This document shows positions 12,101 through 23,190 of a stretch of 64,000 nt of DNA, piece by piece. Source of the DNA: Ehretia macrophylla. Taxonomy: Eukaryota > Streptophyta > Magnoliopsida > Boraginales > Ehretiaceae. Position numbers and translations under genes: made by a program. The notes under the pieces were generated by a model. The model was not told the DNA's origin. It saw nothing but the letters and a program-made list of their open reading frames with translations, and did not search any database. Each line of letters begins with the position of its first letter. Within the stretch, counting starts at the first letter, position 1. The stretch lies in assembly GCA_037974665.1 (NCBI GenBank), contig CM075783.1, positions 12,977,762-13,041,761 of the forward strand, given 5' to 3'.

Positions 12101-14227
12101 GGGAGATCGTACTTGAGTAAATGTTGGTAAACCCCCTTATTCAGGAAGTCAAAAGTGAAGATAGGCTGTTTTCCACGGAAAAAGAAGAAGTGAGAGGAAA
12201 GAAAAACCACATTATATTTGAAGCAACCTAGACGGGGAGCAAAGGAAGTAAGTAGTGGGTAGAGAGAACAATTAGATAAAAAGCTTGTGCAGATGTGCAC
12301 TTATCATGCCCTACCATCGCAATTCTTGTGCTTAAACAAGGGGGGACTATAGAGATACTTATTACATATCTTCACGGGTAAGAGAGTGAAATTTCCACCT
12401 CTATGTTTCTATTTCCCTTTATTAAAATAATGGTACAAATGAAGACATTCACAATATACTTCACAATACACAAATTTTTGCAATTTTTACAAGGAATGGT
12501 TTTGAGATCTTACCGCAGCAGGATTAGAAAAATGAGACTCGGGTTGCAATTTCATCTTAAGATGTCCTATTTGAGATTTAGAGGGGGGAGGGAGGGGGGG
12601 AAGAAAAAGTAAGAAAAGATGGTAAACATTACAAAGATTATATTCTTAAGCAGAATTCTATTTTCAGTTAGGATTTTTTTTTTCTTTCTTTTTTTGGCTA
12701 CAAGTTAGGAACACAAAATTCACAAATTAAAAGGGTTGATTTTATTAATTACCTGCCTCCTCCGATCCCAGTTTGGACAAAAAGCTTGTCAAAACCACAA
12801 ACAAGCAGAATGTTAAAAATGAATCACAAATATTATTTGTCAAAGCCGGACGTTAACATTACCCACTTACAGAGAGAGTCACAAACACTTGCAATAGATG
12901 AAGCAAAATTGATTATGCAAAAGAAATTTGCAAGATTACTTACCATCTTATATCATCTACTCGTATGTCTTTCCTCTTCAAATTGAATCCCAATACCCTT
13001 AGACAAATTGCAATTTCTACCGCCAAACGATATCTATCAATGTGCTGAAATAAATATAGAACGTCCATAAACAATGATATAAGGAGGGAGATAATAAATC
13101 AATTGAAAAAGTCAAAGAAAGAAAACATGAATAATAGTTGAGTTCATATGCATGAATATATTCAAGCCGTTGTCTATTTCTTTTGCATGGGGCAAAGAGA
13201 AATAGTCACAAATAGCACGAAGCACATTTTATTATACATGCCTGTATTCTTTCTGACAGACGATATTTCTCAAGAACGCCACCAGCCCGATTAAAAACCA
13301 CGAGGATCAATGATGCGGACAGCAACATATTCTTTTTACGTTTGCAAATGCGAATTGGCCGGCTATATCGGCCACCACCCGTTAATTTGATCTCCTCATC
13401 ATTAATTAATTGTAATTCTCTCATAATGCAATGTTCTATGTGGGGAATGTGAGCGCCAGCGACTTTAGTCATCAACTTTTTCCGAGCCACCATAAGCAGA
13501 ACAGCCAGCTCAACAAGCCTTACTTCCTGCACAATGGACGCACTTATCTCTGGAAGTTCTTCAGTGTTCGATGCAAGCAATTCTATCGTCTCCAGCGACT
13601 CTCCCTGCAATATTAGTACCACAAAATTGAAGTAAAAAAACAACAATGCGAGGAATTTTATTTGTGTTTCTAGCCCAATTGGAAAAAGAAAAATTCTAAA
13701 TCCAACTCTAGGAAAAAAGCTTGACAAAAACTTGGAGAAATGAAGGAAGGAAAGAGTACCAATTCTGGTATGCAAAGTATATAAATCAACTTAAAGATGG
13801 ACTTGTGAGGAGCCCAATCAAGCAGAAATCTCTTGTTGCATATTGTTTCAAGGGCCACGCTGAGCGGGAGCATTCCAGCATATTTAGACGCAGAATCACT
13901 GCAACATAAATTAGTTCTTGCTCCATGCTGCAAAAGTAGCTCAGTTAGACTAGGTGATAGATGCTGAGCAGCATAATGTATTGGGTACAATCCATTCTGG
14001 AATGGTACATTAAGATCCACAGCAAGTCCAGTCTCCCCTTCAATTAAGACAGTAGCGCAGTTTACAGCATGATGGGAACAAATCAACATCAAAAGTTGAC
14101 TTGGGCAGAGTTCAACTTTACTGATAGCACACCTCTCTTTTTCCAATTGTGCCTTAACACAAGCAACAAAATTATACTCATCGTCCATGACGATTAGGTC
14201 TTCAACTTGCCTTGCGACGTCAGACAT
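9185..14227 (-). CDS. Ankyrin-repeat protein with two homologous halves (11 exons, 785 residues)
   Basis: Exons, all minus: 14227-13760, 13604-13242, 13044-12944, 12784-12753, 12566-12514, 12165-11729, 11632-11170, 10935-10844, 10129-10092, 10017-9947, 9424-9185. All joins keep frame, total 2358 bases. The start is the ATG in the MSDVARQVEDL context, 12 bases inside an AG-bordered exon, which implies an upstream 5'UTR exon. Half one is residues 1-339 and half two 340-706. Each has an ankyrin-type helix pair (GLYPIHYAAQHL near 79; GLPALHSAAAF near 431), an LFK/FKL helix, a VELA-LLMVA helix and a basic tail. The C-terminal 79 residues are Ser/Arg-rich, then end RWAFTRALRHA. Tail exons of the two halves keep identical intron phases (0,2,1,0). 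No signal peptide or membrane helix is seen. Such proteins are uncharacterised; binding of protein partners is the usual ankyrin role. Exon 9 and the GC donor of exon 2 are the least certain parts. Confidence 0.78.
10606..10770. repeat. Imperfect short tandem repeats inside intron 8 of the ankyrin gene
   Basis: The phrase ATATTTGAT(C/T)TGA(G/A)(A/G)GAGGCA recurs at about 10629, 10685 and 10729, with a partial copy at 10757. Spacing is about 30-55 bases. If exon 8 is read through instead of spliced, this tract would fall in the 3' untranslated region of a shorter transcript, whose stop is at 10798. Confidence 0.6.
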
Positions 14228-14431
14228 AAGGCCACTGCTCTGGAAATTCCAAGACAAATTAGAACAACAAAAACTAAGGAAACAGGACAAGAATATTTTA
14301 TATTAGAACCAACACAATCCAACATAAAAACATTTTTGGCTAAGGCCAAGCCAGCGATTAGGCAATAAACATAGTAAAACAAATAAAGAGAATTACCATA
14401 GAAAGAGGAGAGGAAGAAAAGGGGAAACTTA

Positions 14432-14437
14432 CTCGAT
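14432..14437 (-). promoter_or_regulatory. Candidate splice donor of a 5'UTR exon for the ankyrin gene
   Basis: The minus strand reads CTATCGA/GTAAGTTT, a strong donor, about 200 bases before the exon carrying the start codon, which itself begins after TTTCCAG. A leader exon ending here would include sequence from the transposon-like block upstream. Transcript evidence would be needed. Confidence 0.35.
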
Positions 14438-14444
14438 AGATTTT

Positions 14445-15730
14445 AGGGTAAACGGCATAATACCCCCGGTTTACCTAAAGTGCACATTTACCCCTGTGGT
14501 TACTAAAGTAGATAAGACAACCTTGTGGTCTAACAAAATTGTACACACGTCCCCCTAGTACTAACTACCGTTTGAATATTAACCAAAAAAGAAAAAAATT
14601 AACAAATTTAACACCGGTCCTCTGCCCCCGCCCCCTATTAGCACCACCACCTACCATCACTACCAACCCCATCTCTCACCCCTACTTCTACAGCCACCCA
14701 CCTCAACAAGCACCACCACCCCCGTCCCTACCCACACCACACGTCACCTCCAACGACAGAGAGACGGCTGCATAATCCATATCAAAACCTGCAAATCCCA
14801 ATCCGAACCCTATAAGCTCCCTACCTCACTGCAATTTCTGTTCCCAAAAATATCCCTTGCTCAGCGCCTTTCTTGGGGTGAAAATATCACCTACTCGTTA
14901 AAGATATTGCCGACGGTGTCACGCTACCTCCACGACATTATGCTGCCTCCACGGCAACGCCACTTCCGTGACCATGCCACCTCCGCAACCACGCCCTTCC
15001 TTCCTTCTCTTTCTGTAGCAATTACAGACCCCAATTCTTCGATTTCTCTCTGCATTTGTTTTTCTTCTCCATTTCCTCCTTCGATTCTCTCTTCTCCAGT
15101 TATAAAACCATATTTTTATTGATATTGATATTGAATAGCAGCAATAGCAATACCTGCTTATTGTTGTTGTTGTTCTTGTTGCCAAGGAAGATTATACCAC
15201 CGTCAATCATTACAAGAAGAATATGCGACAATTGGAGCACAACTTCTTTTTTTTTTTTTTTTTCCTCACCAAAATACAATCAACTCAACGGCCTGTGACT
15301 TCTTTTTTATGACTTCTCTTGAACCCAAGGGGCTTTCATGGGGCTGATTCTGAGGCTTGTAATACTGGTATATTCATCTAGTATCTTTATGCATGATGAT
15401 AACCAATTTGACAGCAAACTTATTGCTTTAAAGAGAAATTTTGCGGATATATAAAATACAAGAATTTTCACTTTTTTGAAGATCTAGTGGTGATACCCGA
15501 AAAAGGGGTGTTTTATTATTTTTTAATTTTTATATTTGAAATGATAATTATATCCTATTCAGGGTATTTTGGTCCATAAAATTGTTTTTTTAAATAGAAA
15601 TCATTAATTAAAAAAAAACATTGCAAAAGCTGCGAGTTCATTACACCCACTATTAAGTTAGACGATTTTTCTAAGAGAATGCATACACTTTTTCATAAAC
15701 TATAGGGGCAAATAGCTATTTTAGAAAACA
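14445..15730. mobile_element. Possible non-autonomous TIR element upstream of the ankyrin gene
   Basis: The left edge has GTAAACGGCATAATACCCCC, followed by repeated short phrases about TTTACCCCTGTGGTTACTAA. The right edge, read inverted, has a similar layout (ATTTGCCCCTATAGTTTATG). Both recall the ends of MULE-like non-autonomous elements. Inside, 14600-15100 is a Pro/Thr/His-rich, relatively GC-rich stretch that could be captured gene sequence. It has no supported start or conserved domain. Ends and target duplication could not be fixed. Confidence 0.3.
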
Positions 15731-16250
15731 CGAAAGAAAAATATTCAATTACAATAAATCATAGGAGAATATTATGTAGTTTCCACTATATTTTAAGAGA
15801 AAATAAGGTGATAGAGTGCATACCCCTTCCATGATGATGGCTGCCAAGATTTAGACACCTACGCCCACAACAATATATTAAAAAGCAAAGCTTGAAATTT
15901 GCCTGAAAATTGAAAAAGGCAGCATCTTTATAGTTTACCAACAATAGCCAAGAAATAAAAAGAATTAGGATAACAACAATAGCTGATAATCATACCAACT
16001 ATAAAAGTACAAGACAATAACCTAATTACGATCAAGAAAGTATGCTGCCTAATCCGAAATTCACAAAAAATACCAACAAAAAAATTCATAAAAAATACCA
16101 ACAAATTAGTCAATGCGTGCTTCAATCGGAATGGGATACCTTGGATTTTGCTATGAATCTGCACAACAACAGAACATAATGGAAAAATCTTAACCTTTTA
16201 TCCCCTCCGTGCCCAAACACTAATTATACAATTGAAAGACATCAGCGCAT
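15731..16250. other. Probable 5' leader/intron of the ankyrin gene
   Basis: No coding exon is recognised. A segment between GTGCAG near 16160 and GTATCC near 16141 (minus strand) could be a small leader exon. A GTATTTTTTATGAATTTTTT-type phrase is duplicated near 16060-16100. Confidence 0.25.
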
Positions 16251-16300
16251 TACCCCGCCGCCTCGCTCTCTTTACTCTGCATATAAATTCACAAACACAA
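16250..16300 (-). promoter_or_regulatory. Candidate promoter of the ankyrin gene
   Basis: On the minus strand a TATA-like GAATTTATATGCAGAG is followed after about 20 bases by the only GC-rich leader-like stretch nearby (GCGAGGCGGCGGGG). This is where a plant core promoter and start site would be expected. It is about 2 kb from the ATG, so a long 5'UTR intron is implied. Confidence 0.25.
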
Positions 16301-19300
16301 ACCCAATCCATATATACGTCGATTTAGCTGGGCTGTATGGATTTTTGGTTTTTTGGTTTTACTTCACGATTCCTCTCCTTCTTAAAATCATAAAAGAGTT
16401 GGACTGGGCCATCCTTATTTAGATTTCGTCCCTGGCTAAAATAGTTCCATCTAGTAATAACTACATTAATTAATTTTTCCAAAAGGTTAATTGCACGGCT
16501 AGCCTCAAATATTAACACACTTTTCAAATTAATCCTTATTATTTCAAAACATATTTATATTAATCTTTAATGTGATTCTACAAACTTTGTATCAAATTGG
16601 TCTTTTCTGTCTAATATTAATAGAATATGAATAAAACGACTTATTACCCCAATATAGTCTATTAAATTACCAAATGCACCCCAACTTCTACCACTACCAC
16701 TTCTAGACCAAAAATGAATCCCTTCCAAAGCTCTTACATTCATGAGCCTTTGTATAGGCAAAGGCTTAAACTACAATACAAGTTTAGTCTATCAAGATCT
16801 TGGATTACATTGCTTACTTGACAAGCTTATATTAGCTTACCTTATTTGCTTATTAGATATTATCTTACAACTTGGTTAATATAGATACAGACAACTTGTC
16901 AATTTTACCCAATGCTTAACGCCATAACCAACCCCTTTATACTAATTGATCCTACCCCAATGAACCATCACCCTCAATTAAATCCCTAGCCTAGCCCCAT
17001 AAACAAACTCCCACCATAGAATACAATTAATACAATTTATATACATGTTAGGTGTGTAGGTGTATGTCAAGACCCAAGAGTACCTGATAAAGCCCAATAC
17101 AAGTCTCGACCCAACTCTCAATAATCAATTGATAAAGCTATTAGGAGTAGTGTATGCCTAAGAGACCACTAGTGCTGGCTCTAATACCATTTCTCACGGG
17201 CCTAGCATAGATCAACCAGCGCGACGCCCAATCCCTTGAAGCTAAGGACAAGGCCAGCCAGTCACACAGGGTCAATAAGTATAAACAAACGAAATATAAC
17301 AAGTCCAACAAGGTTGGCAATAGAGATGTACCTAAATCATGGATATCACATGTTATTAAACTGCAAGCATAAGTGTGTCCCATTTGGCTAGAGGATAGCC
17401 AACTTAGCGCCCGAGTCTTGGGTCCTTGTCAGCACGTGATACAGTGCTGTTAATCTTGAGCATATGTAGATGAACTAACGAAGTCAAGTTCTCATACTTT
17501 GAGTCACTATGAGTAAGATCTTGTATGGGTCAATATCTTTGTGATTTGGGTATCTAGACTTGGTTAGAAATGATATGCATATGTAACAAGGAATCTATAC
17601 AATAATCATTTCCTTAGAATAATTCAGGTTGATCATCCTAAATCTATGCATAGTGGTACAGATTGTAGGCTGTATCGGTTGTTACACTTGTGGGTCACTC
17701 CCATGGTCAAGTGGATAACTTCTGTAGAATGGTTGGATTATGGATTAAAGGTTCTAAGGAGATATATGTAGTAAAAAGAAGATAGATGTAGTAAAAAGGT
17801 GATAGTTCAAGTTGTGAACCTGTTCTGGCTATGAGTAAGTATAGAGGGGCAATATGGTCATTATTACTTAGTTGGTCTAGAGACTGAGTGTCGTACTATG
17901 TATGGCATACTCTTGTATACACAATAATTATCCTATAATACAACCATAATCTTTTAGTGGAATAGACTAAGGTTAAAGTGACAAAATGTTACTAGAGACT
18001 AGCAAGGGCATTTTGGTCATTTTTAATAGAAGAATAATTATGTCTTTGGTCCCTCTTTTAGTCAATCACCTTATAATTGTTATTACTAAATTTGGGTGTT
18101 GCTAAATATGTGAGAGAAGAGAAGTCCAATGGCAACTAGAAGTCTAGAGTAGACTTTCCATTCTTAGAAGAAGTTTCTATTCTTGACGGTTGATTGAATT
18201 TTGGACATGGACTACATAATAATTAATTAGATTAAATTTGGGGTTGAACCATGGCTTGAATTAGATGAAAAAAGGGCTTTAGGCGTCTAGCCCATGTATG
18301 GGATGACTAGTCCATGTGTGAACACAAGATGGAAGAGTTTTTTTAGTATTTAACTAGTATAGAAAAATTCAAAGTTCTAAACTCTTTCTAACTTGGAAAT
18401 TGATTCATATAGAACTACATTGCCTAGTTTTTCCTATATAAAGGCTTTTATCCCAAGCTCTACAACTGCACCATCTTTTCTAAGATCTCTCTCTCTATAC
18501 ACAACTAAGCCTCTCTTAGAGGAAACAATAAATACTCTTCTTTTAATTTAGTTTTGCAAGATCAAGCTCTAGGTGTGTGGAGCTTGTTCCTCAAGGTGAA
18601 GTTTTTTTTTTGAGTTTTGTTTTTCACAGTTTAACATGTATTTCGAAAACTATTTCTTTAAGAATTAAACTATAAATTGTTGATTGTTCTTGTTACTATT
18701 TCATGAGTTATTCGATTTTAAAGATCTTTGCATGAATTTTTCTGCATTATTCTGCCCATAATTAGCTTAGGATTGATTTGTTTTATACGTAATAACATTT
18801 CCCTTCAATAGTGTAAGAGCCACATCAAATTAAATCATAAAATAATTAACTAGTTTAATCGAATTCAATAGAAACTAAGAAATTGGGTAGCCTCTAGATT
18901 AGAACACTTAAGATTCTAGAAATTTTAAATTTATTATGTGTTAATGATACATGAAAATAAGTGTTATGAGATGTTTCTATGAATGTTAAATTAATTATCA
19001 AAATTTTAATTGTTTGTAGTTTTAATTAGAATTTGAATCTTGATTGAACTGCTAGCTAATAGTAGTTTAAAGGGTTGCAACTAATAGAATTTAAAACCAC
19101 TTCAAAATCGCTAGAAGATATATAGGATTTATCGGAATTAATTTTTCCTATTAAATTTTACAAGTAATAATTCCTCTATTAATTTAATTTCATAATAATG
19201 CAAAATTAATTAAAAATACCATGAATTATTGGATTGGGTTAGAAGAACAACATGATCGACCCATAGGAACCATAATCTTAAGATTGACATTTTAATAAAA

Positions 19301-19404
19301 ATAAAAATAAAAATGGGGTGCGTGGTCAACTCGAGGTCAAAGGGTAAAAGGCCCATTAATTTCGCGTGTTGTTTTGCGTAGTCTACTTTATTTGGTAAAT
19401 CTTG
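16301..19404. other. Intergenic DNA, no gene supported
   Basis: AT-rich sequence without a recognisable coding frame. The phrase GGCTCTAATACCATTTCTCA near 17175 resembles phrases found in plant LTR elements. 17400-18600 may be LTR-like: a TATA-like TATATAAAGG near 18435 is followed by a pyrimidine-rich leader. Borders and a partner were not found. Confidence 0.3.
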
Positions 19405-19412
19405 GTACAAAG

Positions 19413-19900
19413 CATAGTTTTCGAAATCGTACAATTCACAAAATAAATCGTACAATTCGATTTGATTCGCACAAAAATCGATTCGAATCAGTTAGTGAAT
19501 CACTAATTTAGGTGAATTGGTCACGGAATCGTAGTGAATCGGTGAATCATTCCCGATTCAGGTGAAACCAAAAAAAAGCCCAAAAAATCCAAAATAAAAT
19601 AAAATAAAAGCCCACTTCAATTTTTTGCAAGCAATATACAATTAGCCCATTATTAAAAACATGAACAAATAAAATAAAATAAAAATATTTATGATTTAAC
19701 ATTAATTTTCAACTATAATTACAAGATCAAAAATTCAAATTGGCTTTCACTTGTTTTTTGTTGTTTATTTTTGCTAATGAAAAATAATATATCAATTATC
19801 ATCTAGAATTCTAGTTTTAAATTTGTGACCGAATCGATATGATTCACGATTCAAAAATGGTATTTCGATTCATAATACGATTCACGATTTGACAACTATG
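19413..19900. mobile_element. hAT-type MITE, 488 bases
   Basis: The element starts CATAGTTTTCGAAATCGT and ends CGATTTGACAACTATG, so the ends are imperfect inverted repeats (CATAGTT-TC-AAATCG). It is flanked on both sides by the 8-base direct repeat GTACAAAG (19405-19412 and 19901-19908). Eight-base duplications are the mark of the hAT superfamily. Inside are many GATTC/GAATC words near both ends, which could be subterminal transposase-binding repeats. There is no coding capacity. Confidence 0.85.
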
Positions 19901-19908
19901 GTACAAAG

Positions 19909-20823
19909 TACAAATATTTTTCCTTGTAGGGAGTTATCAATATTTAATGATTTATTATAAGCTAGAAATTAATTTTGCTAAATTATGTGCATTTACATAA
20001 TTAATTTTATGTTTATATAATTATGCAAAAATTATCTAGTAACAAGACAACCTAATAGGATTAAAATTAGACAATCCTATATAGATATTAACTAGATAGT
20101 CAAGTCCATAATTAATATAGAATTAGGCTAGCCTATTAAAGTCTAAAGATTTATTAATTAAAGATTGAAATTGGTTAGGGAAAGTATTAGATGACTATTT
20201 TGCCTTTAGATACCTGGACTTGACTTGAGACTTAAGAAAGCCTTACCTAGGGTTTAATATTAACCCGGATTAGGCTATGTGATTTAAAAGTAATACTTAA
20301 AGGTTTTAGACAAAAATAATTATAGGTCAATCTAGCTTTTTCGAGAAAAACCAAAATTAAGTATTAAAAGAAAATCACAAGAATTAGAAACTCTTAAGCC
20401 AAATAATCGAGTGGGAATGAGAAACAGGAAATCCCATGGTTTTTCAAGTCTGGATCATGTTAAGGATTGATGTCACCTCGCCCTACCATTCGGTATGCTC
20501 CCTTCGGAGAATGACATCAAGTCTAGATTTAGCGGGATAATCTAAAACTGGTTATTCTCATAAAAGATGTAAGTGTGGCGGCCACCCCCATCGGTAGAGT
20601 TCTAGGCTATAGATCAATTTATAGATATTAATCAAGTCGGAATATTCTAGGAAATCCTATAAGGAACGGTATTTACACTCGATTCAAGATAAATAGTATC
20701 CTCCCTACGAAGAAGTGCAATTGGGTCTTAGGAAGCCAAACATATAAGTGATAGAGTTTTCACTAGAGCACTAATCACAGTTTAAAGGGTCATTTATGTT
20801 GTGCAAATGCATTCATAAGTTCC
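19909..20823. other. Intergenic DNA, no gene supported
   Basis: AT-rich, with no reading frame that shows protein similarity to me. It ends at the 5' LTR of the copia element. The last five bases, GTTCC, are the candidate left target duplication of that element. Confidence 0.4.
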
Positions 20824-22005
20824 TGTTAGCCCAAAAGGCTTCTAATATTGGTTTTGATGATAACAAATCATGATTATGTTTAGTGAGTTTGTTTAAGTGT
20901 GCATGAGTGAGATAAATCAAGATTGACTCCGAATCCAAGTTCATCAAGCTAAAGAAAAAAGAAGATCATTCATCAACTCAGGGAAAGATAAAGATTCAAA
21001 AAATGAAGATGGAGGCATAAGGATGGAGACGAAAGTCATAAGAGGTACCGGTTGGGACTTAATTAGGGTTTGGGTCTTGCAAATGGTATATGCTCAATGA
21101 TAATTCCTAAAAGTATTTTTGAAATATTCATCTATCTTTCAAAAAGATTTTACAAAAGACTTTATGAAAGAAACATAAAAAAACCCAAGCCATTGTAACT
21201 TTTGAGCAAACCGGATGACCCCAAGAGAACTGGTCGACCGGTGCCAAAGGGGTCCTCTTCCGGTCGACCAGTCAAGCATGGGTCATCCGGTCGAGCCAAT
21301 ACGCTGTTTTAAAAATAGAGCCATTTTGTGAACGTTGCAAAGCATTGAATGCATACCTCTTAGCCTCTATTAATGTCTCTCAATAACCCTCTTCCAAGGT
21401 ATTGATTCAAAGCAATTACTCTTAATTTCTAACACTATATTCATCTTTGAATCACCATTGTGCTATTCTATAGTAAGAATTTGTGAGTAATATTGAGATA
21501 AATATTCATTATATTCATATACTCTAAAAGATGGCTTTTATTGTTTTCTCAAACACTTATCAAAAGAGAGAGTTAAACACTTTGAAAGGAATGACTTCCT
21601 TGTCAAAGGTGTTGGGGTTGAAACTTTGTATTGAAAATGAATTTTCTATTGTAAAAGTTTGAAGTACAGTTGTAGTTGGTTTGTGGGCTCACCAACATTT
21701 GAAGAGTCACAATAGTGAAGATTGTTGAAATTCTAAGTGGGAAGTTTAGGTCGTGGACTTAGGCGGGGGTCAAACTACGCTAAATTACGATTTGCAATCT
21801 CTTTCTCTGAACTCTCTCTTACCATTAATTTATGCACACTAAGTGTTTGATATTTTGCCTCACTCATATTTTATATTGCTAGAGTGCATATTTGTTTAAG
21901 GTTATTTTTGATTGATCATTGCTAGTATATTGCCTAATTGAATAAGTAGTAGTATTGTCTATATAACCTAATTCACCCCCTCTTAGGTTTAATTAAGGGA
22001 CAACA
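20824..22005 (+). repeat. 5' LTR of the copia element
   Basis: It begins TGTTAGCCCAAAAGGC and ends GGGACAACA. It aligns throughout with the 3' LTR at 40508-41700, including GTTTAAGTGTGCATGAGTGA and CACTTATCAAAA. A near-palindrome ACTGGTCGACCGGT lies at 21229-21242 and a related CCGGTCGACCAGT at about 21258. The two LTRs differ at many positions by eye, so the insertion is old. Confidence 0.9.
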
Positions 22006-22007
22006 AG

Positions 22008-22019
22008 TGGTATCAAGAG
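22008..22019 (+). promoter_or_regulatory. Primer-binding site of the copia element
   Basis: TGGTATCAAGAG lies two bases after the 5' LTR. It matches the usual plant copia site TGGTATCAGAGC complementary to initiator methionine tRNA, with small changes. Confidence 0.8.
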
Positions 22020-22063
22020 GTAAGACTTTGCATATAGCTTAACATCTAGCAAAGAAAAGATAA

Positions 22064-23190
22064 ATGGCAAACAATACTACTTCTCATTTCTTTGAAGGTT
22101 ACTCCACTAATAGGCCTCCATTGTTTGTAGGTACCAATTTCAATTATTGGAAAAACAAGATGGAGACATACATTCAAGCCGTTGACTATGCTCTATGGTC
22201 ATTGGTAGAAGATGGCCCTTATGTTCCAATGAAGGAGGTGATGGTCAAAGATGGTGATACTTCAAATTCAAGTGAATGTGATAAAGTCAAAGCCATCAAA
22301 GTACCTAAGGAAATGAGTGAGTTCAATGATCAAGATATTATCATGATGACCAAGAGCTCAAGAGCCAAGAACATCCTCTATTGTGCCCTAAATGAAACCG
22401 AGTATAATTGTGAGAGTTAATGTGAAACCGCTCACGAGATTTAGGAGATGTTACACATGTCTTATCAAGGGGCGTCTCAAGTGAAGAATACCAAAATTGA
22501 TCTTCATATCCATGAGTATGAATTGTTTCATATGAAGGCCGAATAATTACTAAATGAAATGCATCAAAGATTCTCCAAAATCGTAAACAACTTGAGTGCT
22601 CTCAGAAAGAAGTATCCAAATGAAAAATTCAACCGAAAGATTCTTATGGCCCTTCCAAAAGAGACATCAATTAGAGAATCAACCGATCTCTCCAAGTTAA
22701 AGGTGCATGAGCTCATTTGCAACCTTGAGACGGAAGAACTTGTATTGAATCAAAAGAAGGTACGAGATGATGAAGAAAATAAGACAAGGAAATCACTTGT
22801 TCTCATTACTCAATCTCAATTAAGTGATGAAGACAAAGATGATAGTGATCTTGATGAGCTTGTACTCCTTACAAAGAATTTTAAGAAATTCGTGAAATAC
22901 AAAAAGATGAAGAAAAGATAGCCCATTAACAACAAAGTCAAAAGGAGATTCAAAGAGAAGATGGACAAGACCAAAGAGGAGATTAAGTGCTTCAATTGTG
23001 ACAAGTCGGGACACATCAAATCAAACTGTCCAAAATTGATCAAAGGGAAGCCAATGACAATGAAGGCTTGTGTTGAAAATGATGTATCAACCGATGGTGA
23101 AAGTGGAAGTGAAGCCGAAGTGGCCGACTTTGTGTGTTTTATGGCTAGAGATAATGAGGTTGCCTTAAAGGTAAAGTATGAAGATACTTG
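22064..23190 (+). pseudogene. Copia gag
   Basis: From the ATG at 22064 the frame has FVGTNFNYWKNKMETYIQA, the typical copia gag start, in which a tryptophan-lysine stretch follows the glycine. The frame breaks near 22420, resumes at 22559 (LMALPKETSIRES...) and stops again at 22920. A zinc knuckle at 22988-23029, CFNCDKSGHIKSNC, keeps the C-x2-C-x4-H-x4-C pattern. The protein would coat the element RNA. At least two frame breaks make it non-functional. Confidence 0.85.

Noticed and set aside
14539..14775. Pro/Thr-rich frame as a gene
   Set aside because: Low-complexity, no conserved domain, inside a transposon-like block; kept only as possible captured sequence.
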